A DNA stretch of 5,263 nucleotides from an uncultured Eubacteriales bacterium. Its GTDB lineage: Bacteria; Bacillota_A; Clostridia; Oscillospirales; Oscillospiraceae. Under the pieces are notes generated by a model. The model saw nothing but the letters and a program-made list of their open reading frames with translations, was not told the origin of the DNA and made no database searches. Below are positions 1 through 4,955 of the stretch, in pieces. Within the stretch, counting starts at the first letter, position 1; each line of letters starts with the position of its first letter. Location of the stretch: positions 1-5,263 of the forward strand of contig CATIYU010000187.1 in assembly GCA_949739085.1 (NCBI GenBank), in the 5' to 3' direction. The translations under genes and the position numbers were made by a program.

Positions 1-1
1 C

Positions 2-652
2 TACCCCCACGCCGCCGCCTGCGCCACCCCTACCAAACTCACCGCCACCCAGCTCAAGGGCCGGGAGAAGGACCAGGAGATTGCCGAACATACCGTCCAG
101 CCCTACGTGCGGCGGAGCTTTTCCGCCCCCCGGTTCCTCTCCGGCCAGAGGCCCCTGACGGCGGACCAGCGGGGTACGGCGGTCCACCTGGCTATGCAGT
201 ACCTGCCCCTGGACGGCAGCGCGGCGGACACCGTGGCGGACCTGGTCCGGCGGCGGCTGCTGACGCCGGAGCAGGCCCAGGCCGTGGACCCAGCCGCCCT
301 CCAGCGGTTTCTCGACTCCCCGCTGGCGGCGGAGCTGCGGCGGGCGGACCGGGTGGAGCGTGAGTTCCGGTTCAGCTTGCTGGCCCCCGCCCAGGACTAC
401 TACCCCCAGCTGGGGGAGGAGCAGGTGCTCCTCCAGGGGGTGGTGGACCTCTTCGCCGTGGCGGATGGCAGGATCACAGTGGTGGACTTCAAAACCGACT
501 ATGTGACTAGTCAGGACTTGCTGGATAAAAAAGTGGAATACTACCGTCCCCAGCTGGAGGCATACAGCGCGGCGCTGGAGAAAATCTGGGAGCTGCCGGT
601 GGTCCGGCGGGTGCTGTACTTCTTCCACACCGGCCAGGCGGTAGAGGTATAA
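2..652 (+). CDS. addA: AddA, helicase-nuclease subunit of AddAB (3' end only, C-terminal nuclease domain)
   Basis: This is the last 216 codons of a gene that runs in from the left edge; the reading frame is open from base 2, so no start is visible. AddA is the helicase and nuclease subunit of the cytoplasmic AddAB complex, which resects double-strand DNA ends for RecA-dependent repair (family knowledge). The fragment opens with the family signature around KLTATQLKGR, then shows the RecB-type PD-(D/E)XK nuclease fold: GTAVH with its conserved His (about residue 62 of the fragment), the E-R-E-F segment (about 119-122), GVVDLF with the metal-binding Asp (about 149), VVDFKTD with the catalytic Asp and Lys (about 162 and 164), and the downstream YxxQLxxY motif (about 181-188). 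All key nuclease residues are present, so this end looks intact. The stop is TAA, and a strong hairpin begins five bases later. It converges with the lipoprotein gene on the opposite strand. An addB gene would be expected upstream, outside the window. Confidence 0.93.
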   Translation, partial: YPHAAACATPTKLTATQLKGREKDQEIAEHTVQPYVRRSFSAPRFLSGQRPLTADQRGTAVHLAMQYLPLDGSAADTVADLVRRRLLTPEQAQAVDPAALQRFLDSPLAAELRRADRVEREFRFSLLAPAQDYYPQLGEEQVLLQGVVDLFAVADGRITVVDFKTDYVTSQDLLDKKVEYYRPQLEAYSAALEKIWELPVVRRVLYFFHTGQAVEV

Positions 653-656
653 AAGA

Positions 657-686
657 GCGGCGTCCGGAGAAAAATCCGGACGCCGC
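657..686. terminator. Bidirectional rho-independent terminator between convergent addA and lipoprotein operon
   Basis: A perfect 12-bp stem (GCGGCGTCCGGA at 657-668 pairing with 675-686) encloses a 6-nt loop. It lies 4 bases past the addA stop and 8 bases past the stop of the convergent lipoprotein gene. Read on the + strand it is followed by GCCTTTGTTC, a short broken U-tract. Read on the - strand it is followed by TCTTTTATACC, a slightly better one. One element therefore probably ends both transcripts. The stem is strong; the U-tracts are only moderate. Confidence 0.85.
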
Positions 687-694
687 GCCTTTGT

Positions 695-1681
695 TCAGCT
701 GCCCACGCCGGAGAAGCCGAAGCCCTCCTTTACGTTAAAGAGACCGTAGCAGTTGAGGGTATCGGAGACGTCCAGCTTGAACCGGACCCAGTTGAGGAAC
801 TCCTCTGGCAGGTCCGCCACTGGCGCGCTGGGGAGGTAGAGCAGCACCTCGTCCGCGCTCTCCAGGCCGTAGGGGGTGGAATTGACCCAGCGGACGCCGT
901 CCTCGTCAATGAATTCCTGACCGGCCTCGTCTACCAGTGTCAGGGATTCCAGGGTCATGGAGTATGTATAGTCATTTACCCGCACCGGGGCGGAGAATGT
1001 CCCGTAGAACTGGCAGGAGTAGATGGTGGAGAGGTAGCCCTCGCCGCTCTCCCCCATATTGGAGTCATTGTAGAGACCGGTGAAGGTCCCGTCCGCACCG
1101 ATCTTCAGCTCCGTGGACCAGGCCCCGGCCCCGCTGGAGAAGTCGAACCACTCCGGCAGGGAGGCCAGGATATTTTCCGCCTCCTCCGCCTGGATGCACC
1201 GGACGATGCAGTCGAAATCGTACTGCCCGCTCTCGCACTCAATATGCATGGTAACAGTCGCTGTGCCGGGGGCCGCAGCGGTGACGTCCCCGGTCGTTTC
1301 ATCCACGGACGCCACCGCCGGGTCGCTGGAGGCGTAGGACCCGGCGTAGACGCCGGGCACGCCCCGGGCGGAGAGCCGGAAGGTCTCCCCCACGCGGAGG
1401 GTTACGTCGGAGTGGCTGGCAGTCACCGGGCCGCTCTCGCCCACATCCTCCTGGTCGTCCCCGGTGCTCTCCGGGTCCGGCAGCAGGGGCTTATTGTCCT
1501 CCTCCCCAGTATTCTGGTCCGGTGGAGGCTCCTGGTCCTCCAGGTCTCCGCCGGGCTCCTGACCGCTGGGCTCCGAGGTGTTCTGAGGGCTGCCGGGGGC
1601 GCCAGCGCCGTCCTCTTTCCCGCAGGCGGACAGGGAGAGGAGCAGGGCGGCTGTTATAAGCAGTACCATCCATTTTTTCAT
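695..1681 (-). CDS. Surface lipoprotein with acidic linker, BIG2 Ig-like domain and an unnamed C-terminal domain
   Basis: This is a 328-aa exported lipoprotein. Residues 1-20 form a lipoprotein signal peptide (MKKW, hydrophobic core, lipobox LSAC with Cys20). Residues 21 to about 85 are a disordered tether rich in P, G, E, D and Q. About 86-164 match a bacterial Ig-like group 2 domain: VTLRVGETFRLSA, then SSDPAVASVDETTGDVTAAAPGTATVT cut here into its usual strands, with extra Cys at 149, 158 and 162. About 166-328 is a second, Trp/Tyr/Gly-rich domain (dGTFtGlYnDSnMG near 197-210, YTYSMTL near 238-244, LPEEFLNWV near 291-299) that I do not recognise by name; its alternating pattern suggests a beta barrel or sandwich. 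BIG2 domains usually serve adhesion or as surface spacers. The ATG is supported by GGAGGA at 1691-1696, 9 nt upstream. It follows the DHHW gene by 32 bp with no terminator, so it is probably the last gene of that transcript. Specific function unknown. Confidence 0.88.
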   Translation of the reverse strand: MKKWMVLLITAALLLSLSACGKEDGAGAPGSPQNTSEPSGQEPGGDLEDQEPPPDQNTGEEDNKPLLPDPESTGDDQEDVGESGPVTASHSDVTLRVGETFRLSARGVPGVYAGSYASSDPAVASVDETTGDVTAAAPGTATVTMHIECESGQYDFDCIVRCIQAEEAENILASLPEWFDFSSGAGAWSTELKIGADGTFTGLYNDSNMGESGEGYLSTIYSCQFYGTFSAPVRVNDYTYSMTLESLTLVDEAGQEFIDEDGVRWVNSTPYGLESADEVLLYLPSAPVADLPEEFLNWVRFKLDVSDTLNCYGLFNVKEGFGFSGVGS

Positions 1682-1713
1682 GACTGGGATTCCTCCGTAT
1701 TTTTATAGTATGA

Positions 1714-2808
1714 CTACTGCGCCAAAAAGACGGCGTCGGCATCCCGAATAAAATTTTCCACGCTGTAGCAGACGAAAATCATGTCCATGCCATTCTCCTC
1801 CGCGTACTGGGCCACGCCTGTGCGGTAGTAGCGCAGGTCCAGCAGATGAATCTCGGAGAACTGCTGGCTGAGGAAGGGGGCCAGGCTGTCGCTGTAGCTG
1901 TCCCGCACCACTAGCAGCTTGCCAAGCGGCGCGCCGGGGTTGCGGACGATATAGAGGGGGGCGTTGCCGCCCAGGAAGGAGGCGTATTTGTCCTTCTCCG
2001 CCAGGAAGCTGTCCACGTAGAGCCCGTGGGTCTGGCCGCCGTGGACGTCCTCCACGGACACGCTTCCCGCCGGGACATACCGCTCAATGGTATCCGGCTG
2101 GAGCCAGTGAATACCGGAGGTGGAGTAGAGGGTGCCGTAAAAGTCCCGGGAGACGGTCTCCGCCTGGCCCAGGGGCGCGGGGGGTTCTCCCATGGCCTCC
2201 ATCAGGGCGGCGTAGCCGTAGTAGGCCCCCAAGCTGGTCCAGTGGTGGTCCGTGCGGTAGTAGATGGGCTCTCCGGCGTGGGCGGCCAGGGCCCCGGCCA
2301 TGTCCACCCAGATTCCCCCCGACTCTCTGGCCCGCTCCAGATAGGCCAGCTGGTCAAAGGAGGCCGCGCCCTCCGGCAGCTTCTCCCGCCAGATCTCCGC
2401 CGCTGTGGGGATAAGGCCCACATAGACGGGCAGGTCCGTTTTCTCCGTCAGTTCGTGGAGAAAATCCAGATTCCGGTCCCCCCGGCTGGCGTCGGAGACC
2501 TTGGAGATGAGGGTGTCCCCGCAGAGGTAGACCCCGTGGAACTCCCGCTTGCCCAGCAGCCGTTCGTACCGGGTTTTTAGGCCCATCCAGCTGTCCCGGA
2601 GGGGAAACTGGTCCGCTAGATACGTCTCCAGTCCGGCGGTATAGCTGCCGTCCGCCAGGGTGGACCAGGAGAAGGCGGGCAGCTGCTTTAGGTTCCGGTT
2701 TTCCACCGGGGAGAAGGTCCGGTCCGGCAGCAGCAGATGCAAAAGTCCGAGCCCCGCCAGAAACAGGCAGAACAGCGCCGCAGTAACGCGCTGGGCGGTT
2801 TTTGTCAT
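1714..2808 (-). CDS. DHHW-family (AlgX/AlgJ-like, SGNH-type) extracytoplasmic protein, partner of MBOAT acyltransferase
   Basis: This 364-aa protein has one N-terminal membrane anchor or signal segment (about residues 8-28) with no lipobox, so the rest should face outside. The name-giving motif DHHW is at 187-190 within YYRTDHHWTSLGAYY. Other family marks are ENRNL near 36-40, the Y..DQFPLRDSW segment near 63-74, SFLGGNAPLYI near 277-287, and VRDSYSDSLAPFL near 301-313, followed by a DLRYY segment. By analogy with AlgX/AlgJ, the Asp and His of DHHW and the Ser of the DSYSDS segment (304, or possibly 306) would form an SGNH-type Ser-His-Asp site that transfers an acyl group to a glycan; this catalytic assignment is inference. 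All expected motifs are present. The ATG has AAGGAGG at 2816-2822 with 7-nt spacing. It lies directly after the MBOAT gene but has its own strong promoter in the 49-bp gap. Length is normal for the family. Confidence 0.9.
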   Translation of the reverse strand: MTKTAQRVTAALFCLFLAGLGLLHLLLPDRTFSPVENRNLKQLPAFSWSTLADGSYTAGLETYLADQFPLRDSWMGLKTRYERLLGKREFHGVYLCGDTLISKVSDASRGDRNLDFLHELTEKTDLPVYVGLIPTAAEIWREKLPEGAASFDQLAYLERARESGGIWVDMAGALAAHAGEPIYYRTDHHWTSLGAYYGYAALMEAMGEPPAPLGQAETVSRDFYGTLYSTSGIHWLQPDTIERYVPAGSVSVEDVHGGQTHGLYVDSFLAEKDKYASFLGGNAPLYIVRNPGAPLGKLLVVRDSYSDSLAPFLSQQFSEIHLLDLRYYRTGVAQYAEENGMDMIFVCYSVENFIRDADAVFLAQ

Positions 2809-2815
2809 GGAAGCG

Positions 2816-2822
2816 CCTCCTT
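2816..2822 (-). promoter_or_regulatory. Ribosome binding site of the DHHW gene, at the predicted mRNA 5' end
   Basis: AAGGAGG lies 7 nt before the ATG at 2808. It is notable because the transcription start predicted from the promoter just upstream falls at about 2822, which would put the Shine-Dalgarno sequence at the very first bases of the transcript. The ribosome site itself is clear; the coincidence with the 5' end rests on the promoter prediction. Confidence 0.8.
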
Positions 2823-2828
2823 ACAGAA

Positions 2829-2857
2829 AATATAGCAGGTTATTCTACGGTTGTCAA
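2829..2857 (-). promoter_or_regulatory. Sigma-A type promoter for the DHHW gene and downstream lipoprotein
   Basis: On the - strand a perfect -35 box TTGACA (2852-2857) is separated by exactly 17 nt (2835-2851) from the -10 box TATATT (2829-2834), one mismatch from TATAAT. The -35 box starts immediately after the TAG stop codon of the MBOAT gene. The strip is AT-rich against a GC-rich background. The expected start is near 2822, giving a leader of about 14 nt to the DHHW ATG. No extended -10 TG is present. Consensus boxes at ideal spacing make this the best housekeeping promoter in the window. Confidence 0.82.
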
Positions 2858-4243
2858 CTAAAAACGGAAGTAGAGGAAGGGGTTGTAGCTGGCGTCCACC
2901 AGGGACGCGGTGCACAGGACCAGCGCCCCCAGCACCAGCAGGGGCGTCAGCGTGGACTGCCAGCGCTCCCCCAGCCGCCGCCACAGGTCCCGCGCCAGGG
3001 GAGTGGAGCCAACGGCCAGGATCACCAGCAGCGGAAGGTAGCTGCGCAGAAGGTAGAAGTCCACAGGGGCGGACAGTCCGCCGCCGCCAAAAAGAGCCGC
3101 GAAATATACGCCCAGCCTGCCCATGTCCTCCACCGCGAAGAGGGCCCAGCCCAGCAGCACCACCACCATGGCGTAGCCGTGCTGCAAGGCCCGGGGGAGC
3201 TTCTCCAGCCAGGGGCCCAGAAACAGCCGCTCCGCCAGCATCCACAGGGCGTAGTACAGCCCCCACAGCAGAAAGTTCCAGCCCGCGCCGTGCCAAACGC
3301 CGGTGAGGACCCAGACAATCAGAATGTTGCGTACCCACTTGGGCCGGGAGACCCGGTTCCCCCCCAGGGGGAAATAGACGTACTCCCGGAACCAGGTGGT
3401 CATGGAGATGTGCCACCGCTTCCAGAATTCCACCACCGAGCGGGCGATATAGGGGTAGTTGAAGTTCTCCAGGAATTCAAAGCCCAGCATCCGCCCCAGA
3501 CCGATGGCCATATCACTATAGCCGGAAAAATCAAAGTAGAGCTGGAAGGCGAAGGCCAGCAGCCCCAGCCAGGAGAGCAGGAGGGTCAGCTCCCCGCTGT
3601 CCCTGGCGGCCTCCCAGAGCTGGCCCGCGGCGTTAGCCAGCAGGACTTTTTTCGCCAGCCCCACCGCGAAGCGCTGGACGCCGGAGACGAATTTCTCCAG
3701 GGTCTCCTTCCGGAACCCCAGCTGCTCCGCCACGGTTTTGTACTGCACCACCGGCCCCGCGATGAGCTGGGGGAAGAGGGTGACGTAGGCGCCGAAGGTG
3801 ACGATGTTCCGCTGGACCGGGGCGTCTTGGCGGTAGACGTCGATGGTGTAGCTCATGGTCTGGAAGGTGTAGAAGCTGATGCCGATAGGCAGCGGCAGGC
3901 CCAGCAGGGGCAGGGAGAGCCCCGTAAGGGCGTTGACGTTGGCAGCGAGGAAGTCCCAGTATTTGAAGAAAAAGAGGATGGCCAGGTTGCAGACCACCGA
4001 CGAGGCCACCGCGCACCGGGCCAGGCGGTCCCGGCTCCGCCAGCGCTCCACCAGGCGGCCGTGGGTGTAGTCCACGGCGATGGAGAGGAGCATGATAACG
4101 ATATAGACCGGCTCTCCCCAGCCGTAGAAAAAGAGGCTCAGCAGCATCAGGCACAGGTTCCGCAGTTTCAGGGGGACGGTTTTATAGACGGCCAGCGTCA
4201 CAGGCAGGTAGAAAAAGAGAAACGGCAGGCTGGAAAAAACCAC
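2858..4243 (-). CDS. MBOAT-family membrane-bound O-acyltransferase (AlgI/DltB-like)
   Basis: This 461-aa polytopic membrane protein has roughly 11-13 hydrophobic segments spread over its length. It belongs to the AlgI/DltB/PatA branch of MBOAT proteins, which pass an acyl group (often acetyl) through the membrane to a glycan or teichoic acid outside. Family signatures occur in order: MVFSSLPFLFFYLP at the N-terminus, SLFFYGWGEP (36-44), GISFYTFQTMSYTIDVYR (121-138), FPQLIAGPVVQY (157-168), LYFDFSGYSDMAIG (235-248), EFWKRWHISMTTWFREYVYFP (272-292 region) with conserved His278, and GVWHGAGWNFLLWG (315-328) with the catalytic-type His318. It ends in the typical NPFLYFRF. Length is normal and both histidines are present. 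The start is GTG, chosen because the MVFSS N-terminus matches the family and AAAGGAG sits 7 nt upstream. Its DHHW neighbour is the expected partner. A hairpin in front of it suggests attenuated expression from the DUF4358 side. The acyl donor and acceptor cannot be read from sequence, and D-alanylation is unlikely because no dlt genes are seen. Confidence 0.95.
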   Translation of the reverse strand: MVFSSLPFLFFYLPVTLAVYKTVPLKLRNLCLMLLSLFFYGWGEPVYIVIMLLSIAVDYTHGRLVERWRSRDRLARCAVASSVVCNLAILFFFKYWDFLAANVNALTGLSLPLLGLPLPIGISFYTFQTMSYTIDVYRQDAPVQRNIVTFGAYVTLFPQLIAGPVVQYKTVAEQLGFRKETLEKFVSGVQRFAVGLAKKVLLANAAGQLWEAARDSGELTLLLSWLGLLAFAFQLYFDFSGYSDMAIGLGRMLGFEFLENFNYPYIARSVVEFWKRWHISMTTWFREYVYFPLGGNRVSRPKWVRNILIVWVLTGVWHGAGWNFLLWGLYYALWMLAERLFLGPWLEKLPRALQHGYAMVVVLLGWALFAVEDMGRLGVYFAALFGGGGLSAPVDFYLLRSYLPLLVILAVGSTPLARDLWRRLGERWQSTLTPLLVLGALVLCTASLVDASYNPFLYFRF

Positions 4244-4250
4244 AGGCAGT

Positions 4251-4257
4251 CTCCTTT
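4251..4257 (-). promoter_or_regulatory. Ribosome binding site that fixes the GTG start of the MBOAT gene
   Basis: AAAGGAG on the - strand lies 7 nt before the GTG at 4243. There is no nearby in-frame ATG that would keep the conserved MVFSS N-terminus, so this site decides the start. Confidence 0.8.
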
Positions 4258-4270
4258 CCGGATGTTGAAA

Positions 4271-4298
4271 AGGGAAAACCGCGGCAGAGAAGCCGCGG
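4271..4298 (-). terminator. Terminator or attenuator hairpin between the DUF4358 gene and the MBOAT gene
   Basis: A perfect 7-bp GC stem (CCGCGGC at 4292-4298 on the - strand with GCCGCGG at 4279-4285) encloses a 6-nt loop. On the - strand it is followed at once by TTTTCCCTTTTC, a split U-tract, and preceded by AAAG that could lengthen the stem with a bulge. It starts 13 bases after the DUF4358 stop and ends about 35 bases before the MBOAT GTG. The shape is that of a rho-independent terminator, but with no evident promoter between it and the MBOAT gene it is more likely a leaky terminator that lowers downstream expression. Confidence 0.75.
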
Positions 4299-4311
4299 CT
4301 TTCCAGATTGC

Positions 4312-4812
4312 TCAGGCGAAGAGGGCGTTGAAAGCGTCTGCCGCCTGGGACTGCTCGTTGCTGGCGCAGATGAGGGCCACAACGTTGCCCTGAGTGATGA
4401 TCTGGGCCTTTTCCCAGCTCTCCACAGTCGCGGGATAGAACGCGCCGGCCTCGATCTGATAGTCAATGCGGGCCTGAAGGATGTCCTTGGCCGCCTGCAC
4501 ATCGCTGGCGTTGGCGACCTCCACCAGGGCGAACTCAAACGCTACCGAGCTGATCATAGCGGTCTTAATGACCAGCTGCTTGGTCTCCAGGGCGCCCAGG
4601 CCCGGGTACATCTGCTCCACCGCGTCCCCCTCCACGTCGCCCATGGCGGGGGTGTTGTCCTCGGCCAGGGTGGACATAAAGTCCTCGTAGTACTTGGCGA
4701 GGTCAGGGGCCTCCTTCTGCTGGGACTGGTCCGGCTGTCCCTGATTGCCGCCGCAGGCGGCCAGGGAGAGGGTCAGGGAGAGAAGGAGCAAAAGGGAAAC
4801 TATTTTTTTCAT
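4312..4812 (-). CDS. DUF4358 family lipoprotein
   Basis: This is a 166-aa small lipoprotein. Residues 1-20 are a signal peptide with lipobox LAAC (Cys20), then a short Q/G/D-rich tether, then one compact domain of about 130 residues matching DUF4358: the YPGL motif (69-72), an ISSVAFEFALVEV stretch (87-99), the helix AKDILQARIDYQ (107-118), a Y-P pair, and a final hydrophobic strand with NVVALICAS. The family occurs in Clostridia as lipoproteins with no known biochemical role, often close to MBOAT and DHHW genes (my recollection of the family, not tested here). The frame stays open up to a TTG at 4824, but that codon overlaps the GGAGG, so the ATG at 4812 is chosen; the ATG at 4815 is the close alternative. 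It carries its own ECF-like promoter and is followed by a terminator-like hairpin, so it may be expressed partly on its own. It could sense or support the acylation machinery; this is inference. Confidence 0.87.
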   Translation of the reverse strand: MKKIVSLLLLLSLTLSLAACGGNQGQPDQSQQKEAPDLAKYYEDFMSTLAEDNTPAMGDVEGDAVEQMYPGLGALETKQLVIKTAMISSVAFEFALVEVANASDVQAAKDILQARIDYQIEAGAFYPATVESWEKAQIITQGNVVALICASNEQSQAADAFNALFA

Positions 4813-4817
4813 CATTA

Positions 4818-4822
4818 CCTCC
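4818..4822 (-). promoter_or_regulatory. Ribosome binding site deciding the start of the DUF4358 gene
   Basis: GGAGG on the - strand is followed by TAATGATG. The second ATG (4812) has 5-nt spacing, the first (4815) only 2 nt. The upstream in-frame TTG (4824) overlaps the site itself and is therefore not a credible start. Confidence 0.78.
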
Positions 4823-4838
4823 AAAGGAATTTTGTAAT

Positions 4839-4859
4839 CTGCCCGGTAAACCGGAGCAG
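4839..4859 (-). other. Stem-loop at the predicted 5' end of the DUF4358 mRNA
   Basis: On the - strand CTGC, a bulged T, and CCGG pair with CCGG and GCAG across a TTTA loop, giving 8 bp with one bulge. The stem begins within a base or two of the start expected from the ECF-like promoter, so the transcript would begin in a hairpin. Such 5' stems often slow mRNA decay. It lacks a U-tract, so it is not a terminator, and it is too small to be a riboswitch. Confidence 0.45.
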
Positions 4860-4863
4860 CATA

Positions 4864-4891
4864 TTAGACGCTCGTTATTGGAAAAGGTTCC
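4864..4891 (-). promoter_or_regulatory. ECF (extracytoplasmic function) sigma-type promoter for the DUF4358 gene
   Basis: The - strand carries GGAACC (4886-4891), a 15-nt spacer (4871-4885) that includes TTTTCC, and CGTCTAA (4864-4870). The GGAAC/AAC -35 core and CGTC -10 core at this spacing are the hallmarks of ECF sigma promoters, including envelope-stress sigma factors of Firmicutes. No sigma-A pair fits as well in the gap. A T/A-rich stretch upstream (about 4901-4920) could act as an UP element. Expected start is about 4858-4860, leaving a leader of roughly 46-48 nt. The sigma factor itself is not in the window. Confidence 0.72.
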
Positions 4892-4930
4892 ACAGGATGC
4901 AAAAATTTATTCATGAAAATTGGGCGGCAG

Positions 4931-4947
4931 TTTCCGGACGCCGGAAA
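4931..4947 (-). terminator. Hairpin just after the pcrA-like gene, possible weak terminator
   Basis: TTTCCGG pairs perfectly with CCGGAAA across a 3-nt loop (7 bp), starting 8 bases past the stop of the helicase gene. The position suits a terminator, but on the - strand the following bases are CTGCCGCCC and the nearest U-run is over ten bases away, so it is not a canonical intrinsic terminator. It may instead protect the 3' end of the mRNA. Confidence 0.4.
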
Positions 4948-4955
4948 AATAGGGT

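Noticed and set aside
1244..1708. A 154-codon + strand frame opposite the BIG2 lipoprotein
   Set aside because: It is antisense to a clear signal peptide, linker and Ig-like domain, and it has no ribosome site or recognisable content.
1697..1730. Possible -10 (TATAAA at 1702-1707 on the - strand) for a separate promoter of the BIG2 lipoprotein
   Set aside because: The position 17 nt upstream reads TCTTTT, a poor -35. The AT-rich patch is better explained as the short gap between co-transcribed genes.
2026..2580. A 184-codon + strand frame opposite the DHHW gene
   Set aside because: The opposite strand encodes recognisable DHHW family motifs over the same bases, and this frame gives only low-complexity G/V/Q-rich protein.
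2660..4393. A 577-codon open frame on the + strand, antisense to the MBOAT and DHHW genes
   Set aside because: Its product is a Q/G/P/E/H/R-rich string with no domain, signal or membrane pattern. It spans two well-supported genes and a promoter on the other strand, so it is an artefact of strong third-base G/C bias in those genes.
4312..4538. A - strand frame overlapping the DUF4358 gene (118 codons in total, continuing to 4182)
   Set aside because: It is a shifted frame of a clear lipoprotein gene, rich in R, S and P, with no family features.
4898..4920. AT-rich partial palindrome around TTCATGAA upstream of the ECF-like promoter, considered as an operator
   Set aside because: Only an 8-base core is symmetric and the arms do not extend. 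It is as likely to be a simple A/T-rich UP-like stretch.
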